A stretch of 64,000 nt of DNA, taken from Alkalibacter rhizosphaerae. GTDB taxonomy: Bacteria > Bacillota > Clostridia > Eubacteriales > Alkalibacteraceae. Location of the stretch: contig NZ_CP071444.1 in NCBI RefSeq assembly GCF_017352215.1, positions 434,001 through 498,000 on the forward strand. Reading direction: 5' to 3'. Each line of letters starts with the position of its first letter. Within the stretch, counting starts at the first letter, position 1. This document shows positions 1 through 8,544 of the stretch, in pieces. Position numbers and translations under genes: made by a program. The notes under the pieces were generated by a model. It worked only from the letters and a program-made list of their open reading frames with translations. It searched no databases and was not told the origin of the DNA.

Positions 1-339
1 TCGGGATATCTCTCGTTGTTTTTCCACCATCCACTCCCTAAGCTCCGGGATCTTGGCTACTTTGGAAACAAGGCGATTCACCTGGGGCGTTCGGATCGCT
101 TCCCCCACATTTTCACCCTGAACGCAGATTTGGTTGTTCATAAAGGATATTTCTGCTTTTTTGGCCGTCTCCAATACTTGAACGGGATCTTCCGGATCCT
201 TGTCTCCTTTCAGGACCTGCAAGGCTACTGCCCGATACATGGCTCCCGTATCCAGATAATCGATCCCCAACGCTGCTGCCACCAATTTGGCAATGGTGCT
301 TTTACCGGCACCCGCCGGTCCGTCTATGGCGATTTTCAT
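1..339 (-). CDS. cmk: Cytidylate kinase, N-terminal part (runs off the window)
   Basis: This gene would encode CMP/dCMP kinase, which makes CDP and dCDP from ATP and the monophosphates in the cytosol. The protein opens MKIAIDGPAGAGKSTIAK, a P-loop typical of Cmk, followed by the DTGAMYRAV stretch of the family near residues 35-43. Only about 113 residues are present; the C-terminal half lies beyond the left edge. It starts one base after the flavoprotein gene stop, so it is the last visible member of the minus-strand run. Assignment is by motif recognition; the paralogue dCMP kinase or UMP kinase is unlikely given the DGPAGAGKST signature. Confidence 0.93.
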   Translation of the reverse strand, partial: MKIAIDGPAGAGKSTIAKLVAAALGIDYLDTGAMYRAVALQVLKGDKDPEDPVQVLETAKKAEISFMNNQICVQGENVGEAIRTPQVNRLVSKVAKIPELREWMVEKQREISR

Positions 340-340
340 T

Positions 341-1570
341 TCATTTCTCCTGTGCTGTATTTATTCCGGCCAGATATCCGGTAGAAAACGCGATCTGCAG
401 ATTGAATCCGCCGGTCAGTGCATCCACATCGATGAGTTCCCCGGCAAAATACAATCCTTTCACGATCTTCGACTCCATGGTGGACGGATCGATCTCTTTC
501 GGGTCGACTCCCCCGGAAGTGATGATCCCCAGATTGATGTCTGCCTTTCCCTGGATGTTCACCGTAAACTTTTTAAGCAGTCCCACCAAAGCAAGTCGTT
601 CTTCCCTGGAAATTTGATGGACCCGCTTTTCTCCATCGATCCCGCTTCGTTCAATGACGATGGGGATGAGTTTTTTAGGTAGCAGATCGGACAAGCTGTT
701 TTTGAATTCCCGATTGCTGTTTTTTTCAAAATCCCGCTGGATCCGCTTGTCCAATTTCTCAGCATCAAGTGCCGGCTTGAAATCGATGGCGATCTCAGTC
801 TTTTTATTGTCTTTCATCAGGCTGCTCAAGCTTAAGATGGCCGGACCGGATACGCCAAAATGGGTGAAGATCATTTCTCCAAATTCTTCCGCCCTTTTTT
901 TGCCGTTTTCATAGAGGGTCACATTGACATTTTTCAGGGACAATCCTTGAAGTTCTTTTACAAAAGCATCCCCAGATGCCAGTGGGATCAGCGCTCCCGT
1001 CGCCTCACGGACCCCGTGCCCCAGTTCACGGGCGAAACGAAATCCATCCCCTGTAGAGCCGGTTTGACGATAGGTGACCCCTCCTGTTGCAAGAACGACT
1101 TTGTCTGCAGGAAGAAATGACCCGTCTTGCAGCTCCACACCTTTGATCTGCCCCTTGTCTGTCACGATTTTCGACACTTTTGCACCAAGAAGGATCTGGA
1201 CCTGATTTTTTCTTAAAAAATGTTCCATGGCTTTAATAATATCGCTGGAATGATCGCTTTGGGGAAAGACTCGGTTCCCCCGCTCGATTTTTTCCTTTAC
1301 CCCCAATTCATTAAAAAAACGAATGGTATCCATGTTGGTGAAACCATACAATGCGCTGTAAAGAAACCGCTTGTTGGTGACGATGTTGCTAAAAAAATCC
1401 TCGATCTCGCATGCATTGGTAAAATTGCAGCGACCTTTCCCTGTAATAAAAAGTTTCTTTCCCAATTTTTCGTTTTGTTCCACCAGGGTGACCCGGATTC
1501 CCTGACTTGCCGCTATTCCGGCACACATCATGCCGGCCGGTCCTCCCCCGACTACAATTACTTCACTCAT
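341..1570 (-). CDS. HI0933/BaiN-family NAD(P)/FAD-dependent oxidoreductase
   Basis: The product is a 409-residue flavoprotein of the HI0933/BaiN family. It has an N-terminal dinucleotide-binding GGGPAGMMCA motif at about residues 7-16, the GKGRCNFTN family signature, and a C-terminal FAD loop (AGELIDVDALTGGFNLQIAFSTG). The family is widespread next to cmk in Clostridia; its physiological substrate is not known, although the BaiN name comes from proposed bile-acid work. Start chosen at 1570 because AAGGAG lies seven bases upstream and an earlier in-frame ATG would run deep into the RpiR gene. The start overlaps the RpiR gene end by eight bases, suggesting coupled translation. Confidence 0.9.
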   Translation of the reverse strand: MSEVIVVGGGPAGMMCAGIAASQGIRVTLVEQNEKLGKKLFITGKGRCNFTNACEIEDFFSNIVTNKRFLYSALYGFTNMDTIRFFNELGVKEKIERGNRVFPQSDHSSDIIKAMEHFLRKNQVQILLGAKVSKIVTDKGQIKGVELQDGSFLPADKVVLATGGVTYRQTGSTGDGFRFARELGHGVREATGALIPLASGDAFVKELQGLSLKNVNVTLYENGKKRAEEFGEMIFTHFGVSGPAILSLSSLMKDNKKTEIAIDFKPALDAEKLDKRIQRDFEKNSNREFKNSLSDLLPKKLIPIVIERSGIDGEKRVHQISREERLALVGLLKKFTVNIQGKADINLGIITSGGVDPKEIDPSTMESKIVKGLYFAGELIDVDALTGGFNLQIAFSTGYLAGINTAQEK

Positions 1571-2468
1571 GAATTGCTCCTTCATCTTCTTCTTCTTGTT
1601 CGTTCCTGTCGTTTTGAAAAACCTCATGATCCGCCCAGACCTGTTCCAGTTCATCAAAGATCAAGCTCGTTTTCTTCCTGTTGCGATATCCGACGGATAT
1701 GATCAAACCATTGATCAGACCCATAGGCGCCGTGATGCTGTCTACAAAAGCCATAATATTACTTCGGGCGACCAAAACCAGATCGGCGGCTTGGCCCAAC
1801 GGAGACCTCTCATTGTCCGTAATTGCGATGATCTTCCCGCCTTTTTTCCGAACATAAGCAGCGATCTCTTTTGTTTTTGCAGAATACCTGGGAAAACTGA
1901 TCCCGATAAACACGTCTCCCGGCTCCACTTTTACCAACTTTTCATATACATCGCCCAGTCCATGGTCTAAAACGACTACATTGCCGGCGATCATGTCCAA
2001 ATAATAGCCAAGATAATTGCTCAACAATGCAGATGTCCGAAATCCTGCCACAAAGATCCGATTGGCATCGGTGATCCATTCCACCCCTTGTTCAAATTGT
2101 TCCATGGATAATTCCATCAAAGTGCTCTTCAAGTTGTCCATATCGGCGGTGATGGCTTTCTTTACAATGGACCCTGTTTCAAAGTCAGAGAACATTTCAA
2201 TTCGTTGAGTGGTGGTCAGCTTCACTTTCAATACATTCTGCAGTGCTTTTTTAAAAGGCGGATATCCTTCATATCCCAAGACATGGGCAAACCGGACGAC
2301 GGTCGGCTCGCTGATCCCGGCCTGCTCCGCCAGACTTGCACCCGTCATATAAGCGGCTTTTTCGTAGTTTTCCAAAATATAATCCGCCAGAAGCCGCTGG
2401 CTTTTGCTTAGATCCGGATACATGAATTGGATCCGGTTCAATAGATCATTGGCTTTTCGTTCCATCAT
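1563..2468 (-). CDS. MurR/RpiR-family transcriptional regulator
   Basis: A 301-residue regulator. Residues about 10-85 form an HTH_6 DNA-binding domain (SKSQRLLADYI ... LAEQAGISEPTVVRFAHVLGYEGYPPFK) and residues about 125-260 form a SIS phosphosugar-binding domain (VAGFRTSALLSNYLGYYL, GISFPRYSAKTKE). Such proteins usually sense a sugar phosphate and control nearby catabolic genes, but no sugar gene is adjacent here; the neighbours are a methylase and a flavoprotein, so the regulon is not visible. The gene starts one base after the methylase stop with an AGGTGA site. The C-terminal tail is very acidic (EQEEEDEG). Confidence 0.88.
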   Translation of the reverse strand: MMERKANDLLNRIQFMYPDLSKSQRLLADYILENYEKAAYMTGASLAEQAGISEPTVVRFAHVLGYEGYPPFKKALQNVLKVKLTTTQRIEMFSDFETGSIVKKAITADMDNLKSTLMELSMEQFEQGVEWITDANRIFVAGFRTSALLSNYLGYYLDMIAGNVVVLDHGLGDVYEKLVKVEPGDVFIGISFPRYSAKTKEIAAYVRKKGGKIIAITDNERSPLGQAADLVLVARSNIMAFVDSITAPMGLINGLIISVGYRNRKKTSLIFDELEQVWADHEVFQNDRNEQEEEDEGAIHE

Positions 2469-2469
2469 T

Positions 2470-3051
2470 TCACCTGCTCTCCGATGAATATCCTGCTCTT
2501 TTGATCACCAGCAGACAGTAAGGACTGTTTGCTGCATTCAATGTCATGATTTTTAAAACAAATGCCGATTTTGAAGAGAGGCCGGAAAAATAGTGCTCCA
2601 ATGCATCCTTCTCCCTCATGCCTTCCGGATGTCCCGGATAGATGCATATGGTCATGGCCTTGTTGTTCTTAAGGACCTCCAGGGTGTTTTTGAGTGCCTG
2701 CAAGGTGGTGTCCGCCTCCGTTGTAATGCTTTTGTCTCCTCCTGGCATAAATCCCAGGTTGAACATTGCAAAATCCAGGGGACCCTTCACGTATTCTTTT
2801 AACCTGACATGGGAATCCAATATGAATTCTACATTGTCGCTGGTTTTCAACAAGTCTGCTGCAGACCCCAATGCTTCCGGCTGAATGTCAAACGCATAGA
2901 CTTTCCCCGATGGACCGGTCAATTCAGACAGCAGAAGGGTGTCCCATCCATTGCCGAGAGTGGCATCCATGACCACATCTCCTGCTTTTACCCACTGGCG
3001 CGCATATTCCTTTGCGATCTCTGTGATTCGGTAGGAAGTGGGATCAACCAT
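2470..3051 (-). CDS. YtqB/MnmM-type class I SAM methyltransferase
   Basis: This 193-residue protein has the Rossmann methyltransferase core: DATLGNGWDT (motif I, about residues 31-40), the acidic DIQ at the end of strand 2, and FNLGFMPGGDK (motif IV region), all characteristic of the small 'rRNA_methylase' family (PF06962). A Bacillus member of that family, YtqB, has been identified as the MnmM enzyme that methylates nm5s2U in the tRNA wobble position; the same role here is inference. Start is uncertain: ATG at 3051 gives the family's normal length but has a poor ribosome site; in-frame ATG 3129 and TTG 3138 lie upstream inside the previous gene. Confidence 0.8.
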   Translation of the reverse strand: MVDPTSYRITEIAKEYARQWVKAGDVVMDATLGNGWDTLLLSELTGPSGKVYAFDIQPEALGSAADLLKTSDNVEFILDSHVRLKEYVKGPLDFAMFNLGFMPGGDKSITTEADTTLQALKNTLEVLKNNKAMTICIYPGHPEGMREKDALEHYFSGLSSKSAFVLKIMTLNAANSPYCLLVIKRAGYSSESR

Positions 3052-3403
3052 GGGCGCATCGGCTCGCTTCGATAAAATCCTCCAGGACAAAATGACATTC
3101 GTCCTCCCTTTCCTGGATCGGAAAGTCATATTTTCCAAAATAGTCTTTTAGCAATTTGTCGTTTTTTGAATAAGAACCGGTTTGCAGTTCCTTCCAGAAA
3201 AGTTGATGAACAGCTGTTTTTATCAACCCGTCCAAATATTCCAGATGGTCCGCTTCCAAATTTGCCCTCTGCAATTTCCCGTGATTGGAATCCACTACCA
3301 TGTAAATGCTGCCAAGGATCTTCCCGTCTTCTTCCACCCGGCATACATGACTCGCACGCTCTGCCGGCTCGCCTTCCAGTTCCACCAATTCGATTTGAAT
3401 CAT
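3044..3403 (-). CDS. Small conserved-looking protein of unknown function
   Basis: A 119-residue acidic protein that I do not recognise. Start at 3403 is supported by AAGGAG seven bases upstream and by a four-base ATGA overlap with the rluB stop, the arrangement used throughout this run. No signal peptide, membrane segment or cysteine pattern is evident; the first half looks like alternating strands (MIQIELVELEGEP, GKILGSIYMVVDS) followed by helices, which would fit a small GNAT-like or effector fold, but this is only a guess. It is translationally coupled to rluB and to the methylase, so a link to RNA modification is possible. Confidence 0.7.
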   Translation of the reverse strand: MIQIELVELEGEPAERASHVCRVEEDGKILGSIYMVVDSNHGKLQRANLEADHLEYLDGLIKTAVHQLFWKELQTGSYSKNDKLLKDYFGKYDFPIQEREDECHFVLEDFIEASRCAHG

Positions 3404-4128
3404 TTTGCCATCTCCTTCAACAGGTTTACTTCCTGTACATTCAATCTTCTCCACTTTCCAGGCTTCAAATCCCCTAATGTCAAGGGTCCCATGGATACCC
3501 GTTCCAACTCCAGTACCCGATGGCCGATACCTTCGCACATTTTTCGTACTTGCCGATTGCGACCTTCTACAAGAACGATCTCCAGCAAAGTATTTTCTCC
3601 ATGTCGGCGTACCACTTTGGCCTTTGCAGGTGCATACTGGATTTCATCAACGATCATCCCGTTACGCATCGGCTCCAGTTGTGAATCTCTCACGTTCCCT
3701 TCGACAATGGCATGATAGGTTTTGGAGATCTCATGTTTGGGATGGGTCAAGGCATACGCAAAGTCTCCATCATTGGTCAGGATCAATAACCCGCTGGTCC
3801 AATAATCCAACCTCCCCACTGGGTAGATCCGCTGGGGTATGGCGATCAGATCCACTACCGTCCTTCGATTTTTTTCATCATGGACCGTAGTGACCGTTTC
3901 CAGTGGCTTGTACAACAATACATAAACCAACTCTTCCTCCGGCTGGACCAATCGACCCAAGTATTCCACCTGATCTTTTTGCGGATCGACTTGCCAGCCC
4001 ATGGCAGTGATCGTTTCTCCGTTGACTGTAACCTTACCCTCGGCGATCTCTTCTTCCATTTTTCTTCTGGAACCCAGACCGCAACGGGCCAAATACTTTT
4101 GCAAACGCAAGAAAGTCACCTCATCCAT
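3400..4128 (-). CDS. rluB: 23S rRNA pseudouridine synthase, RluB/RsuA family
   Basis: A 242-residue pseudouridine synthase. Residues about 5-50 are an S4 RNA-binding domain (RLQKYLARCGLGSRRKMEEEI), followed by the catalytic domain with the active-site aspartate in GRLD at about residue 107. The usual residue two after that aspartate is replaced by tryptophan (GRLDYWTSGLL), a mild oddity that leaves the catalytic Asp intact. The NRQVRKM motif near the C-terminus is typical. Start 4128 is chosen because it overlaps scpB by eight bases and keeps the S4 domain whole; ATG 4161 would lie 40 bases inside scpB with no ribosome site. scpA-scpB-rluB is a common Firmicute order. Confidence 0.9.
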   Translation of the reverse strand: MDEVTFLRLQKYLARCGLGSRRKMEEEIAEGKVTVNGETITAMGWQVDPQKDQVEYLGRLVQPEEELVYVLLYKPLETVTTVHDEKNRRTVVDLIAIPQRIYPVGRLDYWTSGLLILTNDGDFAYALTHPKHEISKTYHAIVEGNVRDSQLEPMRNGMIVDEIQYAPAKAKVVRRHGENTLLEIVLVEGRNRQVRKMCEGIGHRVLELERVSMGPLTLGDLKPGKWRRLNVQEVNLLKEMAK

Positions 4129-4663
4129 CGATTTTTTCTTGAACGCCTTCCACAAACTCATGATAGGATGGCAGATCTTTTAAACTCGCAATATTGGCAT
4201 ACTTCAAAAATTCTGTCGTTGTTTCGTACAGGTTGGGTTTTCCCGGTGCATCCAGCTTGCCGGCTTCTCGAATCAAGTTTCGATCTGCCAGGGTCTGTAT
4301 GGAACTGCTGGATTTTACACCCCGCAAGCTTTCGATCTCCATCCGGGTCACCGGTTGTTTGTAGGCAATGATGGCCAATGTCTCCAAAGCCGCTTGCGAC
4401 AAGGTTCCCTTGTTTTTCTCATAAAGCAGTTCATGGATGAACTCATAATTGTCCGGATTTGTACACATTTGGTACTTTGTGTTCAGACGTATGATCCGGA
4501 TCCCGCTGTTTCTCTTTTGATAGCTTTCCACCAGTTCCTCAAGGATGGGACGGATCTCGCCTTCCGCGACGTTCATGGACTGGGACAATTCGTGAAGGGA
4601 CACCGGTTCGCCCATGGCAAACAATATGCTTTCAATGATGGATCTCCGTTTCTCTCTTGTCAT
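4121..4663 (-). CDS. scpB: Segregation and condensation protein B
   Basis: ScpB is the winged-helix dimer that joins ScpA and SMC to form the bacterial condensin complex on the nucleoid. The 180-residue length is usual, and the family hallmarks are visible: SILFAMGEPVSLHEL near the N-terminus and LSQAALETLAIIAYKQPVTRMEIESLRGV in the second winged helix. It begins three bases after the scpA stop with an AGGTG site and ends overlapping rluB by eight bases. smc itself is not in the window. Confidence 0.95.
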   Translation of the reverse strand: MTREKRRSIIESILFAMGEPVSLHELSQSMNVAEGEIRPILEELVESYQKRNSGIRIIRLNTKYQMCTNPDNYEFIHELLYEKNKGTLSQAALETLAIIAYKQPVTRMEIESLRGVKSSSSIQTLADRNLIREAGKLDAPGKPNLYETTTEFLKYANIASLKDLPSYHEFVEGVQEKIDG

Positions 4664-4666
4664 GAT

Positions 4667-5386
4667 CTACACCTGCCCGATTCTTATGATCTGAATTTCT
4701 GAAAAATTGCCTTCCTGTTCCAAGCGCAGCCAATTTTCTTTTACCAGCTGGAGCAATGCCAAAAAGGTCGTGATGACCGACTGTACGGTTTTTGCCGACG
4801 TAAACAATCCTCGGAAAAACAACCGTTCCTGATGCTTCATCAGTAGCCGGATCTCCAGGATCTTGTCCTCCACCCGAAGGATCTCCTTCGGGATGGTCCG
4901 CATGGGTTCTTCTTCCTCCCTCAACAGATCCACCGTTGCCAGCACTTGGCGAAAGGCTTTAAACAGTTCTTGGGTATCCACATCCGTTACAAATTCCTGG
5001 GTCCATTCTACATATTCCGGATCCTTGTAATAGGTATGCAAGTATTGGTTTTCCCTGGATTTCATAAAAGCGCTGATTTCTTTGAAGATTTTATATTCAT
5101 ACAGACGTCTGGCCAAAGCCTCTCTCGGGTCCTCTTCTTCTTCCTCTCCGTTGTCTTCAACTGGCAGCAGCATCTTGGATTTGATTTCAATGAGTTGAGA
5201 AGCGACAAGAATAAAAGCGCTGGTCAACTCCAGATTTCGCTCCTTCATTTTTTCCAGGTATTCCAGGTATTGGCTGGTGATGGTAGAGATGGGTATGTCA
5301 AAAATATCGATTTCGTGCTTGTTGACCAGATGCAACAACAAATCGAAGGGGCCTTGAAATTCTTCCAACTGGATCTCGTATTCCAT
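4667..5386 (-). CDS. scpA: Segregation and condensation protein A
   Basis: ScpA is the kleisin that bridges SMC heads in chromosome segregation. The 239-residue protein starts EIQLEEFQGPFDLLLHLVNKHEIDIFDIPI, the classic ScpA N-terminus, has an acidic middle segment (EDNGEEEEEDPREALARRL), and ends with the C-terminal winged helix (SVITTFLALLQLVKENWLRLEQEGNFSEIQI). A strong AAGGAGAGG site precedes ATG 5386. It sits between the M50 protease and scpB in one tight run. Confidence 0.95.
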   Translation of the reverse strand: MEYEIQLEEFQGPFDLLLHLVNKHEIDIFDIPISTITSQYLEYLEKMKERNLELTSAFILVASQLIEIKSKMLLPVEDNGEEEEEDPREALARRLYEYKIFKEISAFMKSRENQYLHTYYKDPEYVEWTQEFVTDVDTQELFKAFRQVLATVDLLREEEEPMRTIPKEILRVEDKILEIRLLMKHQERLFFRGLFTSAKTVQSVITTFLALLQLVKENWLRLEQEGNFSEIQIIRIGQV

Positions 5387-5397
5387 GATTCCTCTCC

Positions 5398-6009
5398 TTA
5401 AAAAAACAGATAAACAAAGCGCAGCAATCCCTGCAGGATAAATCCATAGATCGGTGTGATCAACTTTCCGATGATCCCGCTGACAGCCAAAACCAGCAAC
5501 AGCATGTAGCCGTATCGTTCATACTTCCAGAAGATCGTCTCCAAATGAAGCGGCAGCAGACTGGCAATGATCTTCGAACCATCCAAAGGCGGTATTGGCA
5601 GCAGGTTGAATACTGCAAACAAAATATTGAATTGTACCAGCGTACCAAAAAAACCAGCCAGTGCCTCAGGGGCCAGCATGAAGGAAAACATGGACGCGGT
5701 GGCTATAATCAGATTGGAGGCTGGTCCGGCTACAGCAACCGCCAAAGTGCCCATCTTTCTGTTTTTGAAGTAATTTGGATTGAAAGGCACCGGTTTGGCC
5801 CATCCAAAACGAAACAGAAAGAGCATGATCAAACCGGTAGGATCCATATGCTTTATTGGATTCAATGTCAATCTTCCCATTTGCTTTGCTGTCGGGTCTC
5901 CCAGCAAATAGGCCGTATATCCGTGTGCCAGTTCATGAAAAGTGATGGATATCAAAAGTGCCGGTAGTACGACTGCTATCTGCCGGACATTTGCCAACAG
6001 GTCGGTCAT
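5398..6009 (-). CDS. Site-2-protease-like (M50) membrane metalloprotease
   Basis: A short 203-residue M50 family protein with about five hydrophobic segments. The zinc site HELAH is at residues 25-29 and the second metal motif NLLPIPPLDGSK is near residue 145, so the protease core is complete; there is no PDZ or CBS domain. This YwhC-like subgroup is commonly found beside scpA and lysA in Clostridia; the natural substrate is unknown. Start 6009 is chosen for its four-base ATGA overlap with lysA; a TTG at 6021 is an alternative. Acts in the cytoplasmic membrane. Confidence 0.88.
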   Translation of the reverse strand: MTDLLANVRQIAVVLPALLISITFHELAHGYTAYLLGDPTAKQMGRLTLNPIKHMDPTGLIMLFLFRFGWAKPVPFNPNYFKNRKMGTLAVAVAGPASNLIIATASMFSFMLAPEALAGFFGTLVQFNILFAVFNLLPIPPLDGSKIIASLLPLHLETIFWKYERYGYMLLLVLAVSGIIGKLITPIYGFILQGLLRFVYLFF

Positions 6010-7283
6010 GAAGCATACCAATCCGGCAATCGGTCTTTCAATAGCAGATCGTCATAAGTCTCCCTTTCCACGATCAACTGATCTTGGTCTCCTTTTAAAA
6101 GGACCACTGCAGGTCTGGGGATCCGATTGTAGTTGCTGGCCATGGAATAATTGTATGCTCCGGTATTGAGTACCGCCAATATGTCACCGGCTTCGCATCG
6201 GGGCAGGACCACATCGGATATGAGGGTGTCTGTTTCACAGCACCTGCCGCTGATGGTCACCAATTCTTCTTCCTCTTCTTCAAAGCTTGTCTTGTTTGCT
6301 ATAACGGCGTGATACAGTGCATTGTAGAGTGCCGGTCTTGGATTGTCTGTCATTCCACCGTCCACGCTGACATATTTTCTTGTGTGGGGAACTTCTTTGA
6401 CAGTTCCGATCTCATACAGGGTGATCCCTGCCGGTCCAATGATGTAGCGTCCCGGTTCCACCAGCAGTTTCGGAAACTTCAAGGACAACTCTTCCGATTT
6501 TGTTCGGATGAAGGTCACCAAGTCATCGATGTAGGCATCGATATCAAAAACAGCGTCGTCTTTCAAATATGGAATGCCAAATCCGCCACCCAAATTCAAT
6601 TGTTCCAAATAATATCCTTTTTCTTCCAGCTGCTTGAGCAACTTCAGCATGGTCTCCGAGGCGATCAAAAAAGGGCGATCGTCAAAAATTTGGGAGCCAA
6701 TATGGCAATGAAGTCCCACGATGGACAATTTGTCGTATTTTCCAGCTTCCCCCATGACGGATTCCATGTTTCTCAAGGGAATACCGAATTTGGAATCGAT
6801 CCGACCTGTCTGCACATATTCATGGGTATGGGCTTCGATCCCTGGTGATACCCGAACCAGGATCTCCGGCTTGTGTTCATATTCCCCCGCCAGATCGTTC
6901 AGCAAATGCAATTCGTATTCACTGTCTGCAACGATTTTCCCCACCTTCGTTTCAAATGCCATTCGAATTTCTTCGATGGACTTGTTGGATCCGTGAAAAC
7001 AAATTTTTTCGCGTGGAAATCCGGCTTGCATTGCTGTATAAAGCTCCCCGCCGGAAACGACGTCCAGGGAAAGACCCAGACGATGAATGATCTTGCACAT
7101 GGCCGTATTTAAGAAGGCTTTACCGGCGTAATTGATTTCGTAATCCACACCACTGCGTGCAAATGCGCGCTGAATGGATGTTGCATTTTTTTCAATGATG
7201 TCTTCACTGATGACATACAAAGGGGTATCGTATTTTTTTGCCAACGCCACCGTGTCATGATTCGAAAAAATATAATTGCTCAT
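6006..7283 (-). CDS. lysA: Diaminopimelate decarboxylase
   Basis: LysA removes CO2 from meso-diaminopimelate to give lysine, using pyridoxal phosphate. The 425-residue protein shows the PLP-lysine context YAGKAFLN near residue 55, HIGSQI, the glycine-rich phosphate site GGGFGIPY, EPGRYIIGPAG and the substrate motif GRCCETDTL in the C-terminal beta domain. ATG 7283 follows an ideal GGAGG site; the ORF can be read farther upstream without one. With the DNPR-type MurE in this window it indicates that DAP supplies both peptidoglycan and lysine. A likely promoter lies at 7326-7331, so it can be expressed apart from deoB. Confidence 0.96.
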   Translation of the reverse strand: MSNYIFSNHDTVALAKKYDTPLYVISEDIIEKNATSIQRAFARSGVDYEINYAGKAFLNTAMCKIIHRLGLSLDVVSGGELYTAMQAGFPREKICFHGSNKSIEEIRMAFETKVGKIVADSEYELHLLNDLAGEYEHKPEILVRVSPGIEAHTHEYVQTGRIDSKFGIPLRNMESVMGEAGKYDKLSIVGLHCHIGSQIFDDRPFLIASETMLKLLKQLEEKGYYLEQLNLGGGFGIPYLKDDAVFDIDAYIDDLVTFIRTKSEELSLKFPKLLVEPGRYIIGPAGITLYEIGTVKEVPHTRKYVSVDGGMTDNPRPALYNALYHAVIANKTSFEEEEEELVTISGRCCETDTLISDVVLPRCEAGDILAVLNTGAYNYSMASNYNRIPRPAVVLLKGDQDQLIVERETYDDLLLKDRLPDWYAS

Positions 7284-7325
7284 ATCGTGTCCTCCAGTTT
7301 CATTTCTGCAATTTCTCAATACATC

Positions 7326-7331
7326 ATTATA
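7326..7331 (-). promoter_or_regulatory. Likely -10 box for lysA
   Basis: TATAAT on the minus strand about 40 bases before the lysA start, just after the deoB terminator. The matching -35 is poor (the terminator T-tract sits there), so the site is tentative, but lysA would otherwise lie behind a terminator. Confidence 0.5.
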
Positions 7332-7346
7332 CCATTATCTTTCCAT

Positions 7347-7376
7347 AAAAAAAAGGTTGCATCGAGCAACCTTTTT
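7347..7376 (-). terminator. Rho-independent terminator after deoB
   Basis: Minus-strand hairpin GGTTGC-loop-GCAACC (7366-7371 with 7355-7360) followed by eight T. The upstream side of the hairpin begins right after the deoB TAA stop, so termination is tied to the end of that gene. Confidence 0.9.
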
Positions 7377-8544
7377 ACTGGAGATCCTCCGCAAAGCTGA
7401 TGCCGTTTGGTATGGGGTCTGTTCCCAGCAGCTCTCCAACGGTCTGCCCGATATCTGCGAAACTGGATCGCACACCCAAATTCCTGCCGGGGATCTCTTT
7501 TCCGTATATCAAAATGGGTATATACTCCCGACTGTGGTCCGTACTTTCCGTAGTCGGATCACAACCGTGATCTGCGTTAACGATCAGCACATCTTTATCT
7601 TCCATGTGCTCCATAAGATTTTTCAAGTCAGCATCGAATTCCATCAATGCATGCCCATAGCCTTCCACATCATTGCGATGTCCGTATATCATGTCAAAGT
7701 CCACCAGGTTGGTGTATATAAGACCTTCTTTTACCCGCTCCATGGCCTCCATGGTTTTTTCCATGCCATCTTTGTTGTCTTTCATTTTTACGTATTCATC
7801 GATCCCGTATCCGCTGAAAATGTCATTGATCTTTCCAACCCCAAACACTTTCAATCCCTTTTGCTGGATCTTGTTCAAAATGGTTTCGTGTAATGGGAAT
7901 AAAGAAAAATCCCTTCGGTTGGACGTTCGTTCAAACCCCTCTTCTGTATTTCCAAGGAAGGGTCTGGCAATGACACGGCCCACAGCCAGGTCATCTACAA
8001 ACATTTGTCTGGCCGTCTCACAGATGGCATAAAGTTCTTCTAAAGGGATCACTTCTTCATGAGCGGCTATTTGAAAAACACTGTCCGCAGAAGTATATAC
8101 GATGGGAGAACCGGTTTCCACATGGCGATCGCCCAGTTCCTGGATTATTTGCGTGCCGCTGGCCACCACATTGCCCAGGATCCGTCTTCCTATTTTCTTT
8201 TCAAATGCCTGGATGAATCCTTCCGGGAATCCTTCCGGAAAAACCGGAAAAGGTTTTTTCAAGACGATCCCGGCCATCTCCCAATGTCCGGTAGTGGTGT
8301 CCTTGCCGGGAGACGCTTCTGCGGCTTTCCCATAGGCTCCCAATGGGGCATCCACCTTGGGGATGCGGCTTACACCATCGATATGTCCCATGCCCAGACT
8401 CTCCATGGTGGGCAGGGTCAAGCCGCTGTGATCTCGATACAGGTGCTCCAAAGTATTGCTTCCTTCATCGCCGTACAGCCCGGCATCCGGAGCTTCTCCG
8501 ATGCCTACACTATCTATAATGAGCCATATCACACGTTTTGTCAT
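7375..8544 (-). CDS. deoB: Phosphopentomutase
   Basis: DeoB interconverts (deoxy)ribose 1-phosphate and 5-phosphate in nucleoside salvage. The 389-residue protein has the alkaline-phosphatase-superfamily metal sites: DSVGIGEAPDA at about residue 10, the phosphate-accepting threonine in PGKDTTTGHWE, and the C-terminal VNADHGCDPTTESTDHSRE with the metal-binding D/H pairs. Start 8544 has an AGGGAGGAG site and overlaps the Nudix gene stop by four bases (ATGA), which argues for coupled translation. No other nucleoside catabolic gene is adjacent. Confidence 0.96.
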   Translation of the reverse strand: MTKRVIWLIIDSVGIGEAPDAGLYGDEGSNTLEHLYRDHSGLTLPTMESLGMGHIDGVSRIPKVDAPLGAYGKAAEASPGKDTTTGHWEMAGIVLKKPFPVFPEGFPEGFIQAFEKKIGRRILGNVVASGTQIIQELGDRHVETGSPIVYTSADSVFQIAAHEEVIPLEELYAICETARQMFVDDLAVGRVIARPFLGNTEEGFERTSNRRDFSLFPLHETILNKIQQKGLKVFGVGKINDIFSGYGIDEYVKMKDNKDGMEKTMEAMERVKEGLIYTNLVDFDMIYGHRNDVEGYGHALMEFDADLKNLMEHMEDKDVLIVNADHGCDPTTESTDHSREYIPILIYGKEIPGRNLGVRSSFADIGQTVGELLGTDPIPNGISFAEDLQ

